Positions 40,014 through 48,319 of a stretch of 64,000 nt of DNA are shown here, piece by piece (position 1 is the stretch's first letter; each line of letters starts with the position of its first letter). The DNA is from Leucobacter luti (GTDB taxonomy: Bacteria; Actinomycetota; Actinomycetes; Actinomycetales; Microbacteriaceae): NCBI RefSeq assembly GCF_004217175.1, contig NZ_SHKI01000003.1, positions 496,697 through 560,696 on the forward strand, given 5' to 3'. The position numbers and the translations under genes are program-made. The notes beneath the pieces are model-generated. The model was not told where the DNA came from. It saw only the letters and a list, made by a program, of their open reading frames with translations, and searched no databases.

Positions 40014-41455
40014 CCGGCGGGGCGCCGGATCGCCGCACGATTCTCATCTCGGGCGGCACCGTCGTGAATGCCGAGGGCTTCGTGCGCGCCGATGTGCTCA
40101 TCGCCGGTGAGCGCATCGTCGGGATCGGCGTCGACCAGGGCTGGCAGGCGGATGAGGTGATCGATGCGACGGGGAAGTACATCATGCCCGGCGGGATCGA
40201 CGCCCACACCCATCTCGAGTACCCGATCGATGGCTTCACCACGCGCACCTCCGATGATTTCGCCACCGGTTCGGTCGCGGCGGCCTTCGGCGGGACGACG
40301 ATGTTCATCGACTTCGTGAAGAAGCACCCCGAGCAGTCGCTGTTCGAGACCTTCGCGGATCGCCGGGCGACCGCCGAGCAGAAGAGCATCATCGATTTCG
40401 GTCTGCACGCGATCGTGCCCCCGCTCGCGCAGCAGCCGGATGTGCACGACGATCTGCGCCGCCTGCGCGCGGAACAGGGTGCGAGCAGCTGGAAGTTCTT
40501 CATGGCCTACCCCGGCACGCAGATGGTGGAGGACGACGAACTTCTCGCGGGCATGGACCTCGCGCGCGAACTCGGCGCCCTGCCCATGGTGCACGCCGAG
40601 AACGGGCACATGATCAACCGGGCCGTGCAGCGCCTGCTCGACGACGGCAACACCGCCGAGGTGTTCCACGCCGAGGCTCACGGCCACGCCTCCGAGGCCG
40701 AGGCCGTGCACCGGGCGATCGTGCTCGCCGAAGAGGTGGGCACGCCGCTCTACATCGTGCACGTGTCGAGCCGGCTCGCGGCCGCGGAGATCGCGAGCGC
40801 GCGATCCGAGGGCCTGGAGGTCTGGGGCGAGACCTGCCCGCAGTACCTGCTCACCGCCCGCGAAGATTACGAGCATCTCGGGGAGGAGGCCGCCGGCTAC
40901 ATCTGCTCGCCGCCGATTCGGGAGCGAGAGAACCAGGACGACCTGTGGCGCTACCTCTGCGCCGACGGCCTGTCGACGCTCGCGACCGACCACGCGGCAT
41001 TCTGCATGCACCAGACCGAGGATCTGCCTCCGCAGAAACTGCGCTCTCCCGGGTACTTCCCGAAGACCCCGAACGGCGTCCCGGGCCTCGAGGATCGCCT
41101 CATGGTGGTCTGGGAAGCGGGAGTCGCGAGCGGCCGCATGGATATGTGCCGCTTCGTCGAGGTGACCTCTGCACGACCCGCGAAGCTCTTCGGGCTCTAC
41201 CCGCAGAAGGGCACCGTCTCCGTCGGGGCCGATGCCGATCTCATCGTCTGGGATCCCGCAGCGGATCACGTGATCACCTCGGAGGGATCGCACTCCCGCA
41301 CCGACTACAACCTGTACGAAGGCATGCGCGTCACCGGCCTGCCCGTCACGGTGCTCAGTCGGGGCCGGATCCTCATCCGCGATCGCGAGCTCCAGCCCGA
41401 GGCGCGTCAGACGCGCGGACGGTATCTCGAGCGAGGTCCGGCGCAACTCTACTGA
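40010..41455 (+). CDS. hydA: Dihydropyrimidinase/hydantoinase
   Basis: A 481-residue amidohydrolase that opens dihydropyrimidine or hydantoin rings to N-carbamoyl amino acids. All binuclear metal ligands are visible: His66 and His68 (DAHTH), carbamylated Lys162 (SSWKFFMAYPG), His195 (VHAENG), His251 (YIVHVSS) and Asp327 (TDHAAF), with spacing matching known dihydropyrimidinases. The ATG overlaps the aminotransferase stop. It is the best anchor for the pathway assignment. Ring preference (dihydrouracil, dihydrothymine or hydantoin) cannot be read from sequence. Confidence 0.92.
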   Translation: MTGGAPDRRTILISGGTVVNAEGFVRADVLIAGERIVGIGVDQGWQADEVIDATGKYIMPGGIDAHTHLEYPIDGFTTRTSDDFATGSVAAAFGGTTMFIDFVKKHPEQSLFETFADRRATAEQKSIIDFGLHAIVPPLAQQPDVHDDLRRLRAEQGASSWKFFMAYPGTQMVEDDELLAGMDLARELGALPMVHAENGHMINRAVQRLLDDGNTAEVFHAEAHGHASEAEAVHRAIVLAEEVGTPLYIVHVSSRLAAAEIASARSEGLEVWGETCPQYLLTAREDYEHLGEEAAGYICSPPIRERENQDDLWRYLCADGLSTLATDHAAFCMHQTEDLPPQKLRSPGYFPKTPNGVPGLEDRLMVVWEAGVASGRMDMCRFVEVTSARPAKLFGLYPQKGTVSVGADADLIVWDPAADHVITSEGSHSRTDYNLYEGMRVTGLPVTVLSRGRILIRDRELQPEARQTRGRYLERGPAQLY

Positions 41456-41524
41456 CCCCTACGTTTCTCAGTGCTCGCACTGAACCCGGGACGCGAGTCG
41501 GCGTCCACCAGAGAAAGGCACAGC

Positions 41525-42529
41525 ATGAAAATCCCACTTGGCATCCACGTCGGCGACCGGATGACGCTCCCCGAGACCTGGGAGGTCGCGGAGTACACCG
41601 ACGAGAAGGGCTTCGACTCGTTCTGGGTCGCCGAGGGCCGCATGGCGCGCGACGGCATCGTTCCCGCAGCGATCGCGGCGGCGCGCACCAAGCAGATCCG
41701 CATCGGCACCGGCGTCGTGAACAACAAGAGCCGCAACGTGGCGCTCATGGGCGTGACCTTCAAGACGCTCGACGAGGTGGCACCCGGACGTGCGATCCTC
41801 GGCATCGGCGCCTGGTGGGAGCCGCTCGCGACGAAGCTCGGGTCTCCGATCCGCAAGCCCGTCGCTTCTATGCGCGAGTACATCACCATCCTCAAGCAGC
41901 TCTTCAACAATGAGACCGTGACCTTCGACGGTGAGTTCTACAGCGTCGACGGCATTCGCTTCGACAGCATGTACCGCGAGAACACCGAGGTACCGGTGCC
42001 GGTCTACGTCGGCGCCGTCGGTCCGCGCATGCTCGAGCTCTCGGGCGAGATCGCCGACGGCGTGCACATGGACTTCCTCCTGCCGCCCTCCTACCTCGTG
42101 GGAGCCAAGGAGGCCATCGACGCGGGCATCGCGAAGCGCACGGACGGCAAGACCGAAATCGACCTCACTCAGATCATCGCCTGCAGCGTGGACGACAAGA
42201 ATCCGCAAGAGGCCATCGACGCGTGCAAGGCCTTCCTCACGCTCTACCTCATGCAGCAGCCGCACATCGCGGCGCACTCCGGCGTCGAGCCCGAGCTCGT
42301 CGAGCGCATTCAGGAGATCGCCGGCTGGCCCGCGACAAAGGAGGACATCAAGCGGGCGATGCAGCTGGTGCCCAACGAGCTCGTGCAGAACGTCACCGCC
42401 TGCGGCTCGACCGACACGGTGGTGCAGAAGCTGCTCGAGTACCGCGAGGCCGGGGTGCGCGTTCCGGTGATCTCGACGCACGGCGATCACCACCAGACCC
42501 TCGTGAACATCACCGAAGCGCTCTCCTAG
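41525..42529 (+). CDS. LLM-class oxidoreductase, F420-dependent type
   Basis: A 334-residue luciferase-like TIM-barrel protein that looks closest to the F420-dependent branch (methylene-tetrahydromethanopterin reductase-like), beginning MKIPLGIHVGDRM and including RIGTGVVNNKSRN, GRAILGIGAWWEP and PVYVGAVGPRM. LLM enzymes use FMN or F420. The adjacent npdG, cofE and cofC strongly favour F420. I infer that it reduces the ring that HydA then opens, replacing dihydropyrimidine dehydrogenase. ATG at 41525 has GAAAGG upstream. Confidence 0.87.
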   Translation: MKIPLGIHVGDRMTLPETWEVAEYTDEKGFDSFWVAEGRMARDGIVPAAIAAARTKQIRIGTGVVNNKSRNVALMGVTFKTLDEVAPGRAILGIGAWWEPLATKLGSPIRKPVASMREYITILKQLFNNETVTFDGEFYSVDGIRFDSMYRENTEVPVPVYVGAVGPRMLELSGEIADGVHMDFLLPPSYLVGAKEAIDAGIAKRTDGKTEIDLTQIIACSVDDKNPQEAIDACKAFLTLYLMQQPHIAAHSGVEPELVERIQEIAGWPATKEDIKRAMQLVPNELVQNVTACGSTDTVVQKLLEYREAGVRVPVISTHGDHHQTLVNITEALS

Positions 42530-42538
42530 GAGGTACTC

Positions 42539-43201
42539 ATGACGATCGCGATCGTAGGGGGCACCGGCCCTCAGGGAAGCGGAATCGGGTTGCGTCTCGC
42601 GCTGGCGGGCGAAGAGGTCATCCTCGGCTCGCGCGACGCGGACAAGGCCCGGGCTGAGGCGGATCGCCTCACGGCGGAGCACTCGCCCGAGGGGCGCCTG
42701 TCGGGCACGGGCAACGCCGAGGCGGCGGAACGGGCAGAGACGGTGATCCTCGCCGTTCCCTACCGGGGCCACGACGAACTCGTGACCGCACTCGCCCCCG
42801 TGCTCGCGGGCAAGCTCGTCATCAGCTGCGTCAACCCGCTGTCATTCGACAAGCTCGGACCCGTCGGCGCCGAGATCCCCGACAAGAGCGCGGCGGAGGA
42901 GGCGGCGCGGATCCTCACGGCGAGCACCGTGGCCGGAGCGTTCCACCACCTCTCCGCCGTGACCCTGCACTGGGTCGACCACGATCTCAGCCACGAAGAC
43001 GTCCTCGTGTGCGGCGACGATACCGCCGCGAAAGCCGAGGTCATGAGGCTGGCCGGGAAGGTCACCGGTGGCCGCGCGATCGACGTCGGAGCGCTGCGTC
43101 TCGCGAGGCATCTCGAACCGTTCACCGCAGTGCTCATCTCGGTGAACAAGAGATACAAGACCAACGCCAGCGTCTCACTGACCGGAATACGGAAGGAATG
43201 A
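42539..43201 (+). CDS. npdG: NADPH-dependent F420 reductase
   Basis: Reduces F420 to F420H2 with NADPH (or the reverse). The 220-residue protein starts with the dinucleotide loop AIVGGTGPQGSGIGLRLA and the NADP-phosphate-binding GSRD. It further shows VILAVPYRGHDEL and the conserved GAFHHLSA region. It lies nine bases behind the LLM gene and overlaps the next gene region, so cofactor reduction and use are cotranscribed. Confidence 0.92.
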   Translation: MTIAIVGGTGPQGSGIGLRLALAGEEVILGSRDADKARAEADRLTAEHSPEGRLSGTGNAEAAERAETVILAVPYRGHDELVTALAPVLAGKLVISCVNPLSFDKLGPVGAEIPDKSAAEEAARILTASTVAGAFHHLSAVTLHWVDHDLSHEDVLVCGDDTAAKAEVMRLAGKVTGGRAIDVGALRLARHLEPFTAVLISVNKRYKTNASVSLTGIRKE

Positions 43202-43203
43202 AC

Positions 43204-44040
43204 ATGAAACTTGCGGCACTCCAGTTGCGAGCCACCGGGGATCGCGACGAGACGATCCGGCGAGCGGCAGAGCTCATCGACGAAGCGGCGGCTCAGGGAG
43301 CACGGGTGGTGCTCATGCCCGAGTTCTTCGCCATTCCCTTCGTTCAGCCCGAGCCCGACCCCGGTTACGTGAAGTGGGCCGAGCCGATGGACGGCCCGTC
43401 GAACGAGCTGTGCTCGCGCAAGTCAGCCGAGCACGGCATCACGATCGTCTCCTCCTTCTTCGAGGGCACGAGCGTGCCCGGCATCTACCACAACACCTCG
43501 GTCACCTTCGTGCGCGGCGAGGCCCGCCAGGTCTATCGCAAGTCGCACCTGCCCTTCTCCAACGGCTTCCCCGAGAAGTTCTACTTCCGGCCCGGCCAGG
43601 AGCCGCCGTCGGTCGTCGATGCGGGCGACGTGAAACTCGGTACCATCATCTGCTACGAACGGCACTTCCCCGAGCTCTCGAGAACGGTCGCCCTCGACGG
43701 CGGCGAGGTGCTCTGCGTGCCGGTCGCATCGGCTTCGGCGCCGATGAAAGAGGTGTTCCAGCTCGAACTGCGAGCCCACGCCGCCTTCAACCAGTTCTTC
43801 GTGATCTGCTCGAATCGCGTGGGCCTCGAGGGAACCAAGGACTACTTCGGCCTGAGCGCCGTATACGGCCCCGACGGCACCGTGCTCGCGCAGGTGCCCG
43901 ATGGCGAGGAGGGCGTCGCGGTCGCCGAGGCCGATGTCGAGGGCATGCGCGCCTCGCGCATGCGTCGCCCCTTCTTCCGCGATCGCCGCCCCGAGCTGTA
44001 CGGCGCGATAATCGAAGAGCGAACCGAGGGAGCGAAATGA
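43204..44040 (+). CDS. Nitrilase-superfamily amidohydrolase, beta-ureidopropionase-like
   Basis: A 278-residue C-N hydrolase. The catalytic triad is Glu40 (LMPEFF), Lys113 (YRKSHLPF) and Cys150 (IICYERHFPE). The surrounding motifs resemble N-carbamoyl-amino acid hydrolases and beta-ureidopropionase, which release CO2 and ammonia from N-carbamoyl-beta-alanine. Placement after hydA and npdG fits that step. ATG at 43204 has GGAAGG about seven bases upstream; ATG at 43198 overlaps the npdG stop and is possible. Confidence 0.9.
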   Translation: MKLAALQLRATGDRDETIRRAAELIDEAAAQGARVVLMPEFFAIPFVQPEPDPGYVKWAEPMDGPSNELCSRKSAEHGITIVSSFFEGTSVPGIYHNTSVTFVRGEARQVYRKSHLPFSNGFPEKFYFRPGQEPPSVVDAGDVKLGTIICYERHFPELSRTVALDGGEVLCVPVASASAPMKEVFQLELRAHAAFNQFFVICSNRVGLEGTKDYFGLSAVYGPDGTVLAQVPDGEEGVAVAEADVEGMRASRMRRPFFRDRRPELYGAIIEERTEGAK

Positions 44041-45176
44041 TGAAGACGCAAGCGGCGGCGATGCTCGAAGCCGGAAACGACTGGGAGATCGTGGAGCTCG
44101 ATCTGCAGGAACCGCGGGCCGGAGAGGTGCTCGTCGAGTTCACGCACGCGGGGCTCTGCTTCTCCGACGAGCACCTGCGTCACGGCGGTCTCGGCGACAT
44201 TCCCGTTATCGGCGGCCATGAGGGAGCCGGTATCGTTCGCGGTCTCGGCGACGGCGTGACGAGCGTGCAGCTCGGGGATCACGTCGCGGCCTCGTTCATC
44301 CCGACCTGCGGCAAGTGCTACTGGTGCTCGAGCGGACGCGCGAACCTCTGCGCCGAGGCGGCGAACAGCCCGGGCCAGGCCGATCCCGACAGTTTCCGGT
44401 TCTCGCTCGACGGGGAGGCGATCCCCGCCAACTGCGGGCTCGGAACCTTCGCCCGCTACGCGGTCGTATCCGAGAACTCGCTCATCCGCGTCGATCCGGA
44501 GATCCCTCTCGCGGCGGTCGCCGTGGCGAGCTGCGGCGTGCTCACCGGCTGGGGCGCCGCCGTGCACGCCGCGAAGGTGCAGCCCGGCTCCGTCGTGCTC
44601 GTCCTCGGGGCCGGCGGCGTCGGTGTGAATGCGATCCAGGGCGCGAAGCTCGCCGGGGCCCGCGAGATCGTCATCGTCGACACCAACCCGACGAAGCTCG
44701 AGTTCGCCGAGCAGTTCGGGGCGACCCGCCTGTTCACCTCGATGGACGACGCGAAGGCCTTCCTCCTCGAAGCGAACCCCGAGGTCGCCGGAGCCGACTA
44801 CGTCATCGTGGCGACCGGCAACACGACTGCCGGGATCGTCGGTGCGGCCTACGACGTGCTCGGCACGCGGGGCACCCTCGTGCTCGCCGGGATGTCGCAG
44901 GATGTGAACGACAAGAACGTCCAGCTTCCGGGAACGCAGATGATCTTCCGCGAGCAGACCGTGAAGGGCACCATCTACGGCTCCTGCAATCCTCGCAGGG
45001 ATGTGCCGATGATCATGGATCTGTACCAGCGCGGGCTCATCAAGCTGGATGAGCTCGTATCGCAGACCTACACGCTCGAGGACATCGAGCAGGGTTTCTC
45101 CGACCTGAAATCCGGAGTGAATCTGCGCGGAGTGGTCGAGCATGCGCCGATCGAGGCGCAGCGAGCAGAGAGTTGA
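44037..45176 (+). CDS. Zinc-dependent alcohol dehydrogenase (MDR family)
   Basis: A 379-residue medium-chain dehydrogenase. Catalytic zinc ligands are Cys41 (AGLCFSDEH) and His61-Glu62 (GGHEGAG). The structural zinc lobe is CGKCYWCSSGRANLC, and the NAD loop is VLGAGGVGVNAIQ. It resembles the NDMA-dependent/class III-like alcohol dehydrogenases of Actinobacteria. It may interconvert a semialdehyde and a hydroxy acid in this pathway. ATG overlaps the amidohydrolase stop. Confidence 0.87.
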   Translation: MMKTQAAAMLEAGNDWEIVELDLQEPRAGEVLVEFTHAGLCFSDEHLRHGGLGDIPVIGGHEGAGIVRGLGDGVTSVQLGDHVAASFIPTCGKCYWCSSGRANLCAEAANSPGQADPDSFRFSLDGEAIPANCGLGTFARYAVVSENSLIRVDPEIPLAAVAVASCGVLTGWGAAVHAAKVQPGSVVLVLGAGGVGVNAIQGAKLAGAREIVIVDTNPTKLEFAEQFGATRLFTSMDDAKAFLLEANPEVAGADYVIVATGNTTAGIVGAAYDVLGTRGTLVLAGMSQDVNDKNVQLPGTQMIFREQTVKGTIYGSCNPRRDVPMIMDLYQRGLIKLDELVSQTYTLEDIEQGFSDLKSGVNLRGVVEHAPIEAQRAES

Positions 45177-45185
45177 GACTGAAAA

Positions 45186-46634
45186 ATGCATAAGCAGACA
45201 CTCTTCATCGGTGGCAAATGGCAGGACGCCGCCGATCGGGATCGGTTCTCCGTGCACGACTCGAACACCGAGCAGGTGTTCGGCTCCTTCCCCCTCGCCA
45301 CCGAGAGCGACATCGATGCGGCGGTCGCCGCCGCACGCGGCTCGCTCGATGACGGCGGGAGCTGGGGCGGGTACTCCGCATATCAGCGCGCAGCGGTGAT
45401 GCGCAGATTCGCCGACGCCATCGAGCGCCGCCGGGAGGAGGTCGGCAAGCTCATCAGTCGCGAGGTCGGCACCCCGATCGCGCGCTCGACCTACAGCAAC
45501 GCCGACACGGCCGCATCGCTCCTGCGCTTCTACGCGAGCGTCATCGAGGACACCTCGATCGAGGATCTCCGGCCCGCCGCGACCGGATACTCGATCGTTC
45601 GTCGCGAGGCCATCGGCGTGGTGGGCATGATCGCTCCGTGGAACTACCCCCTGAGCACGCTCTTCTTCAAGCTCGCCCCCGCGCTCGCCGCCGGCTGCAC
45701 CGCCGTCATCAAGCCCGCGAGCTTCACCGCGCTGGATTCGTACATCATCGCCGAAGCGGTGATCGAGGCCGACATGCCGCCCGGCGTCATCAACATCGTC
45801 CCCTGCTCGCGCGAGACGGGCGACTACCTCGTCGCGCACCCCGGGATCCAGAAGATCGCGTTCACGGGGTCGACCCCGGTCGGGCGGAAGATCGGCCGCA
45901 CCTGCGGCGAGACCCTCAAGCCCGTGACGCTCGAACTCGGAGGCAAGTCGGCGGCGCTGCTTCTCGAGGATGTTCCGCTCGATACCTTCATCGCCGATCT
46001 CGCCGATCTCAGCTTCTCGAACAACGGCCAGACCTGCACGAACAATTCGCGTCTCATCGTGCCGGAATCCCGGTACGACGAGATCGTCGACGCGATCGCG
46101 ACGGAGGTCGCGTCGTGGAGAGTGGGGGATTCGCTCGACCCGGCGGTCGAGATGGGGCCCGTGGTGAGCGCGGCCCATCAGCAGTCGCTCGAGAACTACT
46201 ACGAGATCGCGAAGCGCGAGGGCGGCCGCGTGGTCGTCGGAGGAGCTCCGCTGGATCGAACCGGCTTCTTCGTGGCGCCATCGGTCTTCGCCGACGTGAC
46301 GCCCGAGATGACGCTGTTCCGCGAGGAGCTCTTCGGCCCCGCCATCTCCATCACCCGGTACAGTGGAGACCCGGACGAGGGGGTTCGGCTCGTGAACGAT
46401 TCGGAGTACGGTCTGTCGGGCGCCGTGTACACGGCGGATGAGACGGTCGGCCTCGAACTCGCTCGGAGGCTCGAGACGGGGACAGTATGCTTCAACATGT
46501 ACAACTTCGACATCGGGGCTCCCTTCGGGGGCAGGAAAGACTCGGGCATCGGCTTCGAGCTCGGTGCCGAGGCGATCATGGCGTACCTGCACTTCAAGAC
46601 GATCTTCACCCCGACCGTCCCGGCCGGTTTCTGA
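45186..46634 (+). CDS. Aldehyde dehydrogenase
   Basis: A 482-residue NAD(P)-dependent aldehyde dehydrogenase. It shows APWNYPLSTLF, GSTPVGRKIG, the general base in TLELGGKSAALLLED (about residue 247) and the nucleophilic Cys near 282 in NNGQTCTNNSR. It lies ten bases after the alcohol dehydrogenase. In the proposed pathway it would oxidise malonate semialdehyde or methylmalonate semialdehyde formed by the class III aminotransferase. The substrate is inferred. Confidence 0.9.
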   Translation: MHKQTLFIGGKWQDAADRDRFSVHDSNTEQVFGSFPLATESDIDAAVAAARGSLDDGGSWGGYSAYQRAAVMRRFADAIERRREEVGKLISREVGTPIARSTYSNADTAASLLRFYASVIEDTSIEDLRPAATGYSIVRREAIGVVGMIAPWNYPLSTLFFKLAPALAAGCTAVIKPASFTALDSYIIAEAVIEADMPPGVINIVPCSRETGDYLVAHPGIQKIAFTGSTPVGRKIGRTCGETLKPVTLELGGKSAALLLEDVPLDTFIADLADLSFSNNGQTCTNNSRLIVPESRYDEIVDAIATEVASWRVGDSLDPAVEMGPVVSAAHQQSLENYYEIAKREGGRVVVGGAPLDRTGFFVAPSVFADVTPEMTLFREELFGPAISITRYSGDPDEGVRLVNDSEYGLSGAVYTADETVGLELARRLETGTVCFNMYNFDIGAPFGGRKDSGIGFELGAEAIMAYLHFKTIFTPTVPAGF

Positions 46635-46677
46635 TGCGCGGCCGAGCCGGACGGCGCGAGGCTCTCGGCGAGGCGTG

Positions 46678-47460
46678 ATGATGCCGCAGCCGCTGCTCAT
46701 CCACCCGGTCGAGGGTCTTCCCGAGTTCGAGCCGGGCATGTCGATCGCGGCAGAGATCGTGAGAGCTCTCGACGGGTGCGAGCAGCTCTCCGGTCTCTGC
46801 GACGGCGATGTGCTCGTCGTGACGAGCAAGATCGTCTCCAAGGTCGAGGATCGATTCCTGCCGGCCTCGGAGAAAGCCGCCGCGCTGGCGGCCGAGACGG
46901 TGAGGGTGGTGGCGAAGCTGCCCGGCTCGGGCGCTTCAGCGATCGTCGAGAACCGCCTCGGCCTCGTCATGGCGGCTGCCGGTATCGACGAGAGCAACGT
47001 CGCGGGCGAGCGTCTGCTGTTGCTGCCCGAGGATCCGGATCGCTCGGCCGCGCGCATCGCGGAGGAGCTCGAGCGGCTCACGGGCAGCATCGTCGGCGTC
47101 ATCGTCAGCGATACCGCCGGCCGGGCGTGGCGCATCGGGCAGACCGATATGGCGATCGGCGCGGCGCGGGTGCAGGTGATCGACGATGTGCGGGGCGGAG
47201 TCGATGCGAACAGCAAACCGCTCATCGTGACGCAGCGCTGCGTCGGTGATGAGCTTGCCGCAGCTGCGGATCTCGTCAAGGGGAAGGCCTCGAATCTCCC
47301 GGTGGCGGTCATTCGCGGGCTCTCCCAGCACGTCGGTGCGCGGTTCGTCGACGGAGCGCGTTCGATCGTGCGCGCTCCGGAGGAGGATCTCTTCCGCATG
47401 GGCGCGAACGAGGCGATCGCGGAGGGAGAGCGTCGCGCGCGGGCAGCGCGCGACGTGTGA
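46678..47460 (+). CDS. cofE: Coenzyme F420-0:L-glutamate ligase CofE
   Basis: Adds glutamates to F420-0 with GTP. The 260-residue protein shows DGDVLVVTSKIVSKVEDR, VIVSDTAGRAWRIGQTDMAIG and GVDANSKPLIVTQRCVGDELA, all typical of CofE. It lacks the C-terminal nitroreductase-like domain of actinobacterial FbiB, so it is a stand-alone ligase. ATG at 46678 was chosen (GTG at 46675 and ATG at 46681 are alternatives). It follows the aldehyde dehydrogenase by 43 bases on the same strand. Confidence 0.92.
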   Translation: MMPQPLLIHPVEGLPEFEPGMSIAAEIVRALDGCEQLSGLCDGDVLVVTSKIVSKVEDRFLPASEKAAALAAETVRVVAKLPGSGASAIVENRLGLVMAAAGIDESNVAGERLLLLPEDPDRSAARIAEELERLTGSIVGVIVSDTAGRAWRIGQTDMAIGAARVQVIDDVRGGVDANSKPLIVTQRCVGDELAAAADLVKGKASNLPVAVIRGLSQHVGARFVDGARSIVRAPEEDLFRMGANEAIAEGERRARAARDV

Positions 47461-47466
47461 TGCGCG

Positions 47467-48189
47467 ATGGGCGGCGGGGGGAGCTGGCGGGCGGTGGTGC
47501 CCGTGCGCGCGTTCGCGCAGGGGAAGACCCGCCTGCGCCGCTCCGGCCACGATCCGGCGGTGACCGAGCTCGCCCGGCTGCTCGCCCTGCGGACGATAGC
47601 CGTGCTCGAGTCGGTGCCGCAGATCTCCTCGGTGCTCGTCGTCACCGATGAGACGGGTGAATCCTTCGCGGCGTCGACGAAGACGTCGGTGCTCCGCGAG
47701 CCGCGGCCTGCGGGGCTCAACACCGCAGTCGAACGGGGTCTTCTCGAGCTGGGATACGGTGCGGGAAGGGCGGTTGCGGATCCGGTGAGGATCCTCGTGC
47801 TCCACGCCGATCTTCCGCTCGTCGAGCCGGGAGAGGTCGCGGAGACCCTGCTCGCAGTCGAGGGGCTCGGAGCGGATGCCTTCGTCGCCGACGAATCCGG
47901 CACGGGCACCACCGCGCTCGCGTTCTTCGGCGGTGCATTCCGCGCCCCGGGATTCGGCCCGGGCTCCGCGCTGCTCCATCGACTCCGGGGATTCGCCTCG
48001 CTGGCTCTTCCGCCCGAGCACGGGATGCGGCGCGATCTCGATACCTGGGAGCAGGTTTCGACGTACCTGCGCTCGCCGCAGCAGCCGGCGGTCAGCGAGC
48101 TGCTCGCGAGCGCCGAGTGGAGCGCGCGTGCTCGCGGAACACGCGTCGAGGCGTCACCGGCGCGCCTCGCGCTCAGCAGCCGATCCTAA
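47467..48189 (+). CDS. cofC: Phospholactate/PEP guanylyltransferase CofC (FbiD)
   Basis: Activates 2-phospholactate or phosphoenolpyruvate with GTP to make the CofD substrate. The 240-residue protein has the nucleotidyltransferase start VVPVRAFAQGKTRL, the metal-binding region LVLHADLPLVEP and the signature ADESGTGTTALAF. It follows cofE by six bases. With cofD in the divergent operon, all steps from Fo to F420-n are encoded here except Fo synthesis itself. Confidence 0.9.
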   Translation: MGGGGSWRAVVPVRAFAQGKTRLRRSGHDPAVTELARLLALRTIAVLESVPQISSVLVVTDETGESFAASTKTSVLREPRPAGLNTAVERGLLELGYGAGRAVADPVRILVLHADLPLVEPGEVAETLLAVEGLGADAFVADESGTGTTALAFFGGAFRAPGFGPGSALLHRLRGFASLALPPEHGMRRDLDTWEQVSTYLRSPQQPAVSELLASAEWSARARGTRVEASPARLALSSRS

Positions 48190-48261
48190 GTGAACCGATA
48201 GTCCTCTTCTCGCGGGCGGCGCTGTGTTTCAGTCTTGTTACTAATGAATAAAGATGTTCCG

Positions 48262-48290
48262 TTGCGTCGACAAAGGCGCTATTGTAAACA
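48262..48290 (+). promoter_or_regulatory. Promoter of the THI5-like ABC importer operon
   Basis: TTGCGT (48262-48267) and TAAACA (48285-48290) are 17 bases apart, 30 bases before the first permease gene. A palindromic operator begins at the next base. Confidence 0.55.
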
Positions 48291-48303
48291 GAACCAACGG
48301 TTC
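48291..48303. promoter_or_regulatory. Candidate IclR operator (importer promoter)
   Basis: A perfect GAACC-AAC-GGTTC palindrome directly after the -10-like hexamer, so a bound protein would cover the transcription start. A half-site AAGTGAACC lies upstream near 48188. Confidence 0.7.
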
Positions 48304-48319
48304 AACTACGGGAGTTGTA

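Noticed and set aside
43842..47912. 1356-codon minus-strand open frame opposite amidohydrolase, ADH, ALDH, cofE and cofC
   Set aside because: Every stretch is antisense to a recognisable enzyme; composition and lack of any family motif mark it as a shadow.
48190..48319. TPP or other riboswitch upstream of the THI5-like importer
   Set aside because: No CTGAGA/ACCTGA-type core is present; the gap instead holds a promoter and an operator palindrome.
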